A DNA stretch of 64,000 nt from Ulota crispa (lineage: Eukaryota; Streptophyta; Bryopsida; Orthotrichales; Orthotrichaceae), in NCBI GenBank assembly GCA_963920765.1, contig OY987249.1, positions 19,998,483 to 20,062,482 of the forward strand, read 5' to 3'. Under the pieces are notes generated by a model, which was given only the letters and a program-made list of their open reading frames with translations, was not told the origin of the DNA and ran no database searches. Made by a program: the position numbers and the translations under genes. Positions 44,385-56,142 of this stretch are shown here, in pieces (the stretch's first letter is position 1; the number at the start of each line of letters is the position of its first letter).

Positions 44385-47300
44385 TTTTTTATTACTAGTC
44401 AAATTTATGCTTGCTTATAATATTTGGTAGGATGTAGCTAGTATTTTAATTAAGAATTCTTTCTATATATATATAGAGCCAAAGTGGAAAAATTGTGTTA
44501 CAAACAATTGGAAATTATCAAATTTTTGTTTAATCTTGGTTAAAAGCCCCTCTTATTAAATGATTTAAATGGCACAATCAATAGCTAAACAATTTCTTTA
44601 AAAATTTATTGCCAATATTTACGATAATTGTCATTCTATGTACTGGTCATCAATGACACTACCATCTCGATCATGTCATTGAATGGTATGTCTAATTGTC
44701 TTGTGCAAGATTGGGTTTTGAGAATCTTCAAGTAAGCTTCAAACCAAGATTATGGTGAGAGCTAATATTGGACATACACTAAAGAACTATCCAACTGTGG
44801 CATAATTAGATAGCTTTTATATGTCCAATGTAAACTTCATCAAAAAACCATATTCAATGTATTTGCAAGCTTTAGAATCAAAGGCTAAGTAATATTAAAA
44901 ATCTCTCAATAAATTTTTTTATTAGTCTTTACTTGTGACAATGCTTGCACAAAAAATGACATTTTGTTTATTTTATTGATTTTTTAATAAAATACTTATA
45001 TTTTTGTTTTTGTTTGCATCTTTGATTGCTATGCCTACTACTTTCATGTATTATTTATACCTTTGAAGTTCTCAAAAACCTTGTAAGCATAAAAAATATA
45101 TTATAACCTTTTATTATGATGTTCAATCTTGCTCACCGGAAGGCGAACCAAAGGAGCCAACATAACATTCTTGATCTTGGCAAACAATACCAGGAAGAGT
45201 GGTTAACTTGCGGTACTATATTTAGAATAGTTCTAGTCCATGTGTATGAGCTTTTGAGTTCTTGCAACTGCTGTAAGTTGTTGTTACGCTGTACTTGAAG
45301 CATTAGTTTCAACATGAACAAACAAATGGGAAAAACACAGTAACTTGTTTGACTTGGATAGCGATGGTGGCCCTGAGCCCCATAGCATGTTCAAGAATTT
45401 TGTTTATATTTCTAATCAAGGGGCTTCAGTTAATGTATAGGGCAATTTTGCTTTTTGTCAACGCTGCCATCCATAAATATTTTGCAGTAGCAATCAACAT
45501 GTCTACAGTGATTTTTTGCATCATGCCCAAAAGATTGCGCAATTCTGATTAGAGTCAGTCAGATTCAAGGGTGAATGTGAGAGTCAAGCTATAGCTCATA
45601 ATGTCCAACTTTTTGAAAGTGATCATTGATGACTTCTTGGTGGTCATATCAGTGGCAGTCAATGCCTTCTACACAGCACCAAGGCATGTCTTCTAAATGT
45701 CCATGGTTATGGGCGTGGCCGCCATATATACTTCTTAAGTGGCTCAAAACAAGCAGCAAATCCAAGACATCTTTCTCATGCGTGTGCGGCAAGTATGGCC
45801 TGAGCCCAATGATATTTTTCTTCAATTTCATAGGGGTATTCAAATTTGACATTGGCTGCCACCCTATTGCCAAATGCTCATTTGCCGCAAAAAAAACATT
45901 TATGTTTATAAGAGGTAACCCAATCTCGTTTATAGGACAAATAACTGGTTCTAGTAACACAAGCATCAAATTATCTTGCTGAACGCATTTGAGTAGGGTT
46001 TGTTTCAGTTGATTTCCACAACTAAATTCATAAATTATTGTTTTTAGTACGGAGAAATTTTGCAAGAAACTCCAATTCTGCAGTCTTCTCCTATAACCCA
46101 TAATTCAAAAAGGCCTCCCTATATGGATGGAGAAGTTGTTACATGCAGTAATGGGCTTTCAAGATGCAGTTTAGCATGTCATGAGCAACTATAACCCAAA
46201 GTCACTTGGAAAGCAATAAGAAACATAGTAAAGGCCAATTTAACATCTAGAGAACTTCAGTCAATGCAAGTATGTAATGTAGCTTTTGCATGACATTTCC
46301 AAGTTTGCATCCGACTCCAGGAACTCACATTCAATGGAGACACCACCACATCTAGCATGCTATTTTATGTATAAATTAGTGAGCATGTTGAGAGCTAAGA
46401 AAGACAATATCCACATGTAAAAGTTTAGCTCATGGTTGTTGGAACCGTGACTTGAGTTATTATTACTGATAACTATTCCAAAGTCTTGCCCAATCATGCC
46501 GTGCGCCATAGAAACCTAGTACATTTTTGCATTATTGTCTTTGTATTTGACTTACAAAAGTCCCCCTAGTTTAATCCCTAAATGTCGAGGAGGACAAAAA
46601 ATATCCTTCAATTCTAAAATAAGATTCCGTGATTTAGAAAAAAGTGGTTTGTCATCTGATTTTTTTTAGAAGTGACCATAAACACATGGTCCATCATGGA
46701 AGACAAAAACCTACCTCTTGAGATGCATTTGTTTTTTTTTTGTAACCCAAATTGTGATAAGATTCAAAAACATGGTGTTAGTTTCCAATCTGCCTCCCTT
46801 GCAATTTGCATGAGGGCACCATGTATTGTTGACTTTTTCAACTTTTTGAAGCAATACTACTAATGCCCATGTGCAAAACACTATAGAATGCTACATGCAA
46901 AGTAAGCCACAGTGATCCATTTGTCCTTTAAGGGTTAAGTCACAAGACCTTGAAGATGTCATCAGTGTCTCATATAGAGAAGAACCCATTCCATGATTAT
47001 CTCCAACAGTGTGAAGGATTGTTTGTAACTTCTTTGCATCTTGTTAGTCACAAAGCCATTTTCTAAAGCAAAAACATTAAAAAAATTCAAGAGCTCTTGC
47101 ACCTTAGTATAATCTGCAGGGAGCTTTAGAGTTTCAACAAGGTAGTCACATAGTTTTACTCCAAGCACATTTAACTCCATAAAAACTCTTAAGGATATAA
47201 ATTCTATGATTACCATTCATGAAATCAATTCTAGGACTCAATCGAAACAAGCCCTACTCTAATGCATACTCTCTATGGTTTTTGTTTCCCAAGGAGACTA

Positions 47301-48200
47301 TTTTGGTTCACTACATAGTGAAACATGATAGATTACTATCAATTTTACTACCACCATAACACTAAAGTAGTAAAAGACAAACTACACTACCATCTCTACA
47401 TTGTGAAAGTAGTGATTCTCAAATGTAGTGATTTACAAATGTAGTAAAATCTCAAATGTGGTGATTTTCAAATGTAGTGATTTCAAATATAGAAGACTTA
47501 GAGGCAAAAGCATTGTTTATATGTTATTTATGGGTTTTTTTCACAACAAACTTATGAGAAAAAAAAGACAATTAGCCAAATGAAGCTCAAGACCCAACCA
47601 TCCGGACACAAGACTTGACTTGGTTAGGACACAAGACTTGGCCTAGCCGAGCACAATGAAGTGCCAAAGAGAGAGGTCAAACCTTTGACCTCAAGAGAGG
47701 CAATTGCAACCTTTGTAAGGTAGGGGGCTGCATTAGCGTGGGTGTCTCCATCAACGTGGGCTACATTTGGACCCATGTTCATTCAACTTTGGCCCCCATG
47801 TTGTGTATGCAAAGAAATGGCGGTTTAGGGGTTTAGATGGAGCAGATGTAGATGATTAGTATGGTGGTTATGGGATCACTTGTGACGAAGTAAATATTTC
47901 ATTAAATAGTATAACACTGTCTATACAAAGCAATTTTGGGTGTTGTGCACAATGATTATTGGGGTTAATTAATGTGATTAAGGGTGCAGCCTTCAATGAC
48001 TGCATTGTCAAAACCTAGCACATACCGAGTTAACCTCATCGATTTTATGGTGTATGGCTGCCCATTAAATTGGACTTGATATGCCAGTTTCAGGAAAACC
48101 TCTTCAGATTGGTATATGTTGCATTAGCAAACATTCTCAAGTACACTTGCCATTGACTGATGCACTCCACTCTTCGGCAATCTATATAGTGACCATAAGT
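44385..48200. other. Repeat-poor AT-rich stretch with one short tandem array
   Basis: No gene is supported. 47,410-47,485 holds four to five units of TCAAATGTAGTGATTT. The segment 45,350-45,990 is less AT-rich and has interrupted frames on both strands, but no domain could be recognised. It may be an old pseudogene. Confidence 0.4.
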
Positions 48201-48221
48201 TGGTTGACATTAGGAATCTCC

Positions 48222-51200
48222 GAAGAAGTTCAGGACAAGTCTAGTAGAATGACATGAGGTGATTAGCAATATGAGGGACAAGACATAGGAGGGCCGTGGG
48301 TGCTGGAGCTACAACTTCACGGACTTCTATGAGGTGGTGGCTGGCCACCGTACCAGGAGCACATGGAATTCAGAAGAGACAGTACACGATATGATCTTCA
48401 TGAGGGGCGGCACTTTGGCTTCTAGCAATTCAACCTCAAGAGCGGTCAAACTGCAGCTACAGATGCAAGAGGTCAAGGGGGTCATCTAGGTGTTGAGGCT
48501 AGACATGCGGAGCAGAGGCAGCGCTTCAATTTTGATGGCGGACTGCAGGGTCAATTCCCACATTTGGATTTTGATTGCAGCTAGTTCCAACAACGGACTT
48601 GTCTTCGTGGTCAAGATGGACAGTCACTTGAAGTTGATTGTGAAAGCAACCACTCTGAGCGGGGACCCCATGTACATGATGAAGGCATGTTCTTTGAGCA
48701 ATTCCGAAGAGACAGCGGCCAAGTCGAGCAAGGAAGGAGACATCCGGAGCGGTTACTTCCTATGAACGGCGATGGCGAACAATTGGGTCGCTTGGATATG
48801 CAATGGAGCCACTTTGGAGGAGAGAGTAGTCATGTTGAAATAGACGGCAGCCAATTCGATCAGAGATTCTTTGTCCGCAACAAAGGCCAAGAGTGGGAGC
48901 AAGTGGGTCCAAGGGACAGTCGCGTCAATCAGAGGCACCATGTTGTTGGCGATGGCGAGATGTCCATGGAGTTCAATGCTGACTACGGCCACATTGAGCC
49001 AGACGGGAGCTACCTCGGCCAAAGATTCACCATGCGCAATCTCAGCCGCAATTTCAAGAATGCTAACATGAGAGGTGGCCGATTGGATCTAAGTCACCAT
49101 GTCGTGGGCAACGGCTGATGGTTACAGGGGGTCAATCTCAATGGCAACCACTCCAAACAAAGGTCTCGGGAAGTTGGCAACATTGGAGGGTAACATCAAT
49201 AGCAACATCACGTTGATCTTTGTGCGATAGACTTTTAGCGGTGTAGACTTTCCAAAGGTGGAGATCAATAGTTACATGGATTCTAGAGCTCGGCACCTGC
49301 ACAACCCCAAACCACAACACCCCAGATAGCAACCCCAACAACAAGACTCCAAGCAGTGGCCGCTGTTGCTGTGCCTGCTCCAAATTTACCTCCTTGCAAA
49401 CCTCCAACTACTCGCAAGAGGAAGATCGGGACTTGGAGTGATAGTGACCTTGCCGTAGCAATATCAGCAGTAGACAATGGTGCTAGTGTGGCCTTTGCAA
49501 GCAGAACTTTTGGAATTCCAGCTTCCTGCCTTCAAGATCACATTCAAGGGAGAATTGTACAAAGAAAGAAAGGTCGACATGGCATCCTTACCATGGAGGA
49601 AGAAATTGCGCTTGTCACGTGGATGCTAGCGATGCAAGACCATGCACACCCAATATCAGTTGTGGAGTTAAGAATAAAAGTAGCAGAAATGACCCAAGAA
49701 TGGTGGATACCATTTCGGAACGGCATACCTAGACAAGGATGGTTGCACTGGTTCCAAAGCCGCCACCAGAATTGACGTTAAGGATTGCACAAGAATTGGA
49801 AGAGGGCCAAGCTATAGGACTAAACCCTAAAAGCGTGGCATCCTTGTATGAGAATCTCAAAGTTACATATGACCGTCAAGCCTACTCACCTTCTCAGATT
49901 TGGAATGCAGATTAGAGTGGTGAGCAGGCAGGTAGGCATGGAGTGACCTCAAAAGTTTTTGCAAGAAAGGGTTGCAAATCTATCCACAAAGCAATACCAA
50001 CCAATAGCAAACACTTGATTGTCTTGTCATACGTCAATGCAGCAGGTGACTACATACCTAACTTTTACATTTTTCAGGGGAAGAAAAAGGTTAGGACTAC
50101 ATAGCAAAGTGTGAACCTCAATCTTGCATGGCCATGCAGCCAAACGGCTGGATGACAAGCTTTCTTTTTTCAGCTTGGATCTCCCACTTCCTCACCATAA
50201 TTCAACAAAGGTATGGAATTTCAGAGACCAATAAACACCTCCTGATTTTAGATGGATATGGCTTGCATGTAACATTAGAGGTAGTACAAAAAGCTAAAGC
50301 TACAGGCCTTGATATCATCTCTCTCCCAAGCCACTCAAGCTATAGGCTTCAACCCTTGGATGTGAGTATATTCAAACCCTTCAAAACAAAATTTTGAGTT
50401 TGTAGGGATAGATGGACGATAATAAACAAAGGTAAGGCAGCAAGGAAAGAGGAACTTGCCGAATAGGTGTTGATAGGCTTGAAGAAGTCACTGACAAAAG
50501 GTTTTTATCAAGAAAGCCTTTGCTGCAACAGGGATATGGCCGCTTAATGCGTCCGCCAGGGACCGCCACATGACGCCCAGTGCATGCTACATGCCGTACA
50601 TTGGAGAAGTCAAAAGGACCCTTCAAGATGCCAAAGGTGATAACGACCAGGTTGAAGACGACTTAGCCAAAGGGGTTGAAGGTGATAGCGGCACCTACCA
50701 CCCGGACAAAATTTGTCAACTCCGGCAGCAACAATATTGTAACGACAGGGTAGTAGACGGCTTCGTCCACTATGACGGCCTTAGTCCGATTGAAGCTGAC
50801 AAGTACTTGCAGGTCGATGGTGCTGAAAATATGCAGGTCGATGTCAATGAGAGCTTGCAGGTTGATGCTGTTGCTTCGATTACACCCTCCGAAGTAGAAC
50901 ATGGTGACTGCATTTCTGAAACCCAGGCACCGCACTTCTTTGTGGAATTTGCATCAGAGGCCACGGAAGACTCAGACAATTTTGAAGATTTGGAAGTGGA
51001 TGGCACAGAGATGAACACGCTAGAGAATTTGTTCTTGTTGCCATGAGTCCAACGCTAGCCTCCACAACAAACACAATCAGGTGAGCCTTTGATCGACTAT
51101 TTGATGTTGATCATTATGACATCAGATGACTACATCGCTACCACAAGCAAGAAAAAAACACAAAAAGAACAAGTTCTAAAAGAGAGGGAGGAGAGGAAAC

Positions 51201-51448
51201 TTTTGGCTGAGTGAAAGAGAGTGCAGCGGCAAGAAGAAAAGACACGTAAAGAAGCTGAACAACTAGTGAAACGACGTGAAGTGGAGAGAAAGAAGGGGCA
51301 CCTTCAGCAGGAGAAACTCCGCAAGGCTAGCGAGCAAGCACAAAAGCGGCTTAAAGTTGAAGCTCATTGTGGATGTTGTGGAGCAGGGAAAGGCCTCGGC
51401 AGGAATTTGGAGGTTGGGCTTGGCAACAAATCTGCACCGCCAGCATGA
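48222..51448 (+). pseudogene. Decayed pogo/CENP-B-type (DDE_1) transposase with a long N-terminal repeat region
   Basis: One frame runs from about 48,222 to 49,770, broken only by stops. It has a Gln/His/Gly-rich repeat region (to about 49,300), a Gln/Pro/Thr linker, and then the psq-type and CENP-B-type DNA-binding helices (RKIGTWSDSDLAVAISAV, FGIPASCLQDHIQGR, GWLHWFQSRH). After a frameshift near 49,765 the DDE part follows: SPSQIWNAD, stop, SGEQAGR. A second shift near 50,090 leads to MAMQPNGWMTSFLFSAWISH, HLLILDGYGLHVT and LPSHSSYRLQPLDVSIFKPF. The three catalytic Asp positions (NAD, ILD, PLD) are visible. Further pieces read FAATGIWPLNASARDRH, an acidic tail with LQVD repeats (to 51,046), and a Lys/Glu-rich coiled coil (to 51,448). 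Proteins of this family move Tc1/mariner-related pogo elements. This copy is inactive. Confidence 0.75.
48363..49118 (+). repeat. Degenerate protein-level tandem repeat at the N terminus of the pogo-type pseudogene
   Basis: In the frame that leads into the transposase, units of roughly 55-60 residues recur. Recognisable anchors are FQQRTCLRGQDG, FDQRFFVRNKGQ and LGQRFTMRNLSR, each followed some 25 residues later by HVHDEGMFFEQF, HHVVGDGEMSMEF or HHVVGNG. Two TAG codons (48,423 and 48,582) interrupt it where Gln fits the pattern. I know of no named domain with this pattern. Confidence 0.55.
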
Positions 51449-52089
51449 CCTTGCCAAGCTGCAACGCCTATTTTTGCAGAAGCGCACCTTCTTTTTGACG
51501 TCTCTCAAGTCTCAACAGCTACCTTCAATTGCGCTGGTGACACGTGTTGATGTGTAGGACAAAGGAACACCCAGTCCAAGCTCGGTGGCTGAGTTTTTTC
51601 AACTGACAGGTAGAATCTGACATAGACTTTGTCAACTGCAAGAGGCCCATGAGCCCCACGGTGACACGGTGCAAAGGACCCTGATTTTGGGTGCATGTAG
51701 GAGTCCCATTAGGATCCAAAGTAGCAGTGAACAGTTCCATTTGGTTGGTTTTTGTTGCCCCTTCTAGCGATTTCAGGATCTATTTGTTATTGTGGCATCC
51801 ACATGGCTTGGTAAAGCATGCCATGAGCTTGGTGTATTGCAGTACCCACTGCCGGATATGAATTCTACGTGCTACTATTCCATAAACTACTCTAACAGGC
51901 AATGGATGACTTCAAAGTGGGAATAGCCTTTGGGACAGATTATTTCAGCACCCCCTACGAACGAGCATGGGGATTAACTGATATACCGCTTTGAAAAATT
52001 TGCACACACACATGGTTGTGTAAAAACCAAATTAATCTCTACCATTTTTTTTCATTTCCTCTTCCCTACCCATGAATATTATTTCCACC

Positions 52090-52153
52090 CTTGTCCAAAT
52101 AGTTTTACCACTCTAAAACCCTTATTTTCAAGGTTATGGGTGCTTCTACCTTA
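52090..52153. mobile_element. Right-end fragment of a TAAGGTAGG-family MITE
   Basis: CTCTAAAACCCTTATTTTCA and the terminal GGTTATGGGTGCTTCTACC plus TTA resemble 4,905-4,952. No left end is found within the following or preceding kilobase. Confidence 0.55.
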
Positions 52154-53799
52154 CCACTAACCACCTTCACATGTGCATGTGTAAGAATAATCTAAAAACA
52201 TATTTGTACTTTTATTGTTTCATTATTTTGCTAGGTCAATAGACTTTGGAGGCTATTTTGACATAATAAATGATTTTTTTCAAAAAAATTACATCTAGAA
52301 AAAATTGGCTCTTGTAGTCATCTTGAATTTTTTTCATATTTCATTTCTTTAATCAGAGGTTATGAGCAAAAACTAGAGAAGGTGTTTCTAAATTCTAAAA
52401 AATAAATATTTCCACCTTTTTTATTTTTGTTTATAAATTTTGATTGGTATACGTAAATCTCAAAAGGATTGTTGCAAGTGAAGGTTGGCTTCATTTCTAA
52501 ATTTCTTATAGTTATAATTTTTTTTTTAAACTCTTATTAGGTGAAAAGAGCCTTCATAGTTTGCTAGCTTTAAAAAAACATTAAACTGTGAAAAGTTATG
52601 GAAAAAAAATCTTGCAACTATACAATTGAAATTCCAAAAGATCTAACATATTAAAAAATATTATATCATATTTTCAAAATTTTAAAATCATTTTTAAAGA
52701 TTAAAAAATTATTTCATATGATTTTAATTTTTTTGTTGATAAGGTATTTGAAGGAGTGAAAAATATCAAAAATGTCTTCAATTCTTCCAAAATATCAAAT
52801 TTACCCTTCAAAGATTTAACCTATCAAAAATACATTTGGCTTTTTGTAAGAATATGAATTATATCCCCAATATTTTGGAGAAATATCAAAAATGTTCCTC
52901 TATTTTGAAATATTAAATGTACCCTTGATTTATTTGACATATAAAAATTACCTTTGATTTTATGGAATAATGCCCTTAGTTCACACGTACACATTAGAGC
53001 CAATCTTGATGTGAGTTTATTAGAGCACTTGAGGCAAGCCTATATCTTTCATTAAATTTCCTCTTTTCTATATGTGGAAGTCAAGCTGGAAAACTTCAAT
53101 TTTTCATGAAACAAGAAAAATAGTAATATCTTGTCCCTATTTTAGAGTTGTTCAAATGTACCTCCTAAAGTCACCATAGACTGATTTTATAATTTCCAAA
53201 TATGAGTTCAAACTTTTCAAATTCAACCTTCTGTGGTAAATCTCTATTATTCCAGCCAAAAGTTTTGGAAATTTTCACCTTTGTAAGTTTTGACCCTAGG
53301 GTGCACTTGGATTAAATGAAAGATTTGGGGAAAGATGGAGGCAGGCATTGAAGGGCTGTTTACATTATTGTATGCAGAAGCAACCAACCTTGAGGTGCAC
53401 ACTCATGCACACCCATTTTTGTTTTCACTTATTGCACACACATGGGTAAGTAGAAGGGTAATTCCATTTTGTAAATTCATAAGATGCATGTCAAGAGTTG
53501 CTTTCACTTTCTATGCCTAAAATTTCTGAAAAGAAAAACTTTTAATTCACAATGAGTTTCAATTTAGTTTTTGTGACTTAAATGAAGTTCCAATGTATGA
53601 TTGTTTATTTGTACAATTCATATTGGATGTTACGTATTTGATACATATTGTAATATATAGCATACTATAATTTGGCAAAAAAAATCAATATATAAATAAA
53701 ATTTTAAAGATTTATTAAAAATTTGGACGTCAAATTTAACTTGGGGAAAAGAACAAAAAAATTTGAAGAATATTTAAAAGATTTTTTTTAATGATTAAA

Positions 53800-54445
53800 A
53801 AATATTAACCCCTAAAAACCCAAGGCCTTTTTTTAGCTTTTAGGAATTTGCTCTAGAGTGAACAAAAAGCCAACGTTATGATAAGTTGTATCATTTAAAA
53901 AAAATTGTAACCATACAAATTCAAACTAGATATGTTAAACATCACATAGGAAAAGAAAACACACAAATATCACTTTTGGATTGAAGGATTATAGTATTTG
54001 ATCGTGAGAGTGTTAAAATTGTGAAAATGACTTGAGGTCTTCCAATCCTCCTTTCACATGTCAAATCTAAAAAGTTGGTCACCAAAGAAATATGAGGTTT
54101 AAGGTCAGTACCTATCTAACTTTAATCAATTTAGAGCTTTCAAAATCTACTCTCACATTTTATTCAACTAATTTCTAATGTAGATTTTATTCCAAGTTCT
54201 AGTGTATTTGAGGCTCATTTTTAAGATTTTTTGACACTAGGAAACTCAAGATTGTAGTGGACATCCTTGACTAAAACATTGAGTAGAGAAATCATCAATA
54301 TTCTTTTTCAAAATAGGTTTTTTAATGTTGAAAATGGACTTCAAAACAAACTTTTGTTGAGTTTTTTTTAATAGAAATAGTGATTTGGCAAGGTCTTATT
54401 TATTTCTGAAGTTTCATAAGCATTTAGGGGGCATTTAGGGGGCAT
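53800..54445. repeat. Dispersed repeat, partial copy C
   Basis: It starts TTAACCCCTAAAAACCCAAG and then follows the first third of the copy at 32,641-34,110 (GAGAGTGTTAAAATTG, CAATCCTCCTTTC, GAGGCTCATTTTTAAG). Confidence 0.6.
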
Positions 54446-54735
54446 TTAGGGGTTAAGTGAAAACATGTAGGAGTGAAATGGGTGGTGGAGCCACTTCAAA
54501 AAATTACCAAAGGACATGTGATACCTTCACATCCTCCTTTAAAATTGTACTGCACACCCTTCTTACTCCCACATACACATAAATTTGGTAGCAGGATTGC
54601 ACACTCTTAAGTCTCTCCTACTTTCACTCCAAAATTATAAGAGGCTTGATTTAGTAATGTTTTCCCTTGCACACGCTTCCGCACAAGGTAGTGTAAACAC
54701 CCTATGAGTGTACTAAAAAACAAGCACCACCTCCG

Positions 54736-56142
54736 GATTGAATCTAGAAAGCTTACAGCTTAGCATAGTGCGCGGCGGTTTTACAGGGCGTCTTTCACTT
54801 GGTGTGCCGGCACATCATCGTTATCGTGCAGGTCCCTTCGGTAAACCCTCAGCGGCTCAGCCCCTTTGCCCTACGGCCCCTAGCCCCCTACCTACCTCGA
54901 GTTACGCTCACAAATGCCGCCCCCTATCGTTGGCCTTGTGCGAGATCTTTGCCTCTCTCTCTGCCTGTCCAGTGCTGCGCGTCTGCCTGCTTTCTGGCTG
55001 CTGCCGCCGTTCCTGCCGGATGCTCGTCTCTCACCCCTTGCGCACATCGCCACACGATACCATGAATCCCCAGTAGTAAGCGTCCTCTCTCTTTCTCTAC
55101 TTCCCTCTCTTCTTCATCTAGCTTAGCTTAGCTTTTCGTCGCGCTCTTTCTGCCTTGAGCTGCCATACTTGTTGCAGCCTTGGTTTTGCTTTGCACGTGT
55201 CTTTGTCCGTACTGCCCCCCCCTGTCTTTCGGGAAATAAGCCTCGCTTCTCTGTCGCTACCAGAGAGTCCTGTAGGTTTGGTCTGTACAGACAGATCAAC
55301 AGGAGATATTCTGCTCGCTCGCAGCTCCCCCTTGCGAACCAGCGGCGCTTGTTGCATCTCATCACATGAGTTGTGGTGGCCAGTCTCCGGCTGCGAACAT
55401 GGCTATCGGCGGTCGAGCGTGCGCTGTTTTCTGGAAGATGTCGACTCACACATCAGTCGCGGCCAGGTTCCGCAAGCAGCACGGGCGGCACTGACTCGGG
55501 CTTTTGTGAGTGGGCGGACGAGCCGGTGACTCGGCATCCCAAATCGGACACTTTCGGATTTTCTACCTCGTCCCATCCATCTTCGCTGAAGGTGCTCCAA
55601 TTAGTTTGCGCCATCACCGTTCGACTTGTTCAGCGCAGTGTTTCGCTTTGTTTCGTTTATACATGATGCAGACGTTGACGTGCACGAAAGATGTGACACC
55701 TTTAGGTCTGTCGCTGGGAGCTGGATTTCGGGCTTTGTAAAGATGTCATTGGAGGCGGATGCTTGTGTAGAGAGTTTAGGTCGTCATCAGCTATGATTGG
55801 GCCAGTGAGCTCCCCGGGGTGTTGCGTTGAAACCCTGGGATTCGATCCTGCGTCTCGGATTTGAGCGTTTTGATTCCTCGCGGAAGCTTTAGCATTTCCA
55901 TTAGAAATTCTGCCAAGAATTTTGGATCACGAATGTGTTGCTAGATACGTGCGGGATTTATGAAAGAAAATGGGATATTTCTGTCATTCTCTGTGATGGG
56001 CAGATGTTAATAGCCCATCTCCTTCTCTTGCAGGTCAATTCATTTTGAGCATTCATCTTGTATGTTGACTTTGGACATGATTTGAGCTTGTACTGGTCTA
56101 CATGAATCCAGGTACGGAGCTGCCACTGAGGAATTATCGAAG
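54736..56142 (+). promoter_or_regulatory. Promoter and leader region of the ARM/TPR gene
   Basis: Base composition switches abruptly at about 54,740 from AT-rich repeats to GC- and CT-rich sequence. Runs such as CTCTCTTTCTC sit near 55,085, and TAGCTTAGCTTAGC near 55,120. A plausible splice acceptor (TCCAG) at about 56,111 precedes the ATG, so part of this is probably 5' untranslated exon and intron. No transcription start can be fixed. Open frames in this stretch overlap on both strands and have no domain. Confidence 0.45.

Larger units (their letters stand above)
51449..54735. other. AT-rich intergenic DNA with repeat fragments
   Basis: No gene is seen. 52,090-52,153 resembles the right end of the MITE at 4,555-4,952 (GGTTATGGGTGCTTCTACCTTA). 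53,800-54,440 is a partial copy of the dispersed repeat at 32,641-34,110. 54,419-54,455 is a short tandem of GCATTTAGGGG. Confidence 0.5.

Noticed and set aside
45350-46101. Possible pseudogene with interrupted frames on both strands
   Set aside because: One plus-strand frame has five stops in about 150 codons and no recognisable domain, so it cannot be distinguished from chance.
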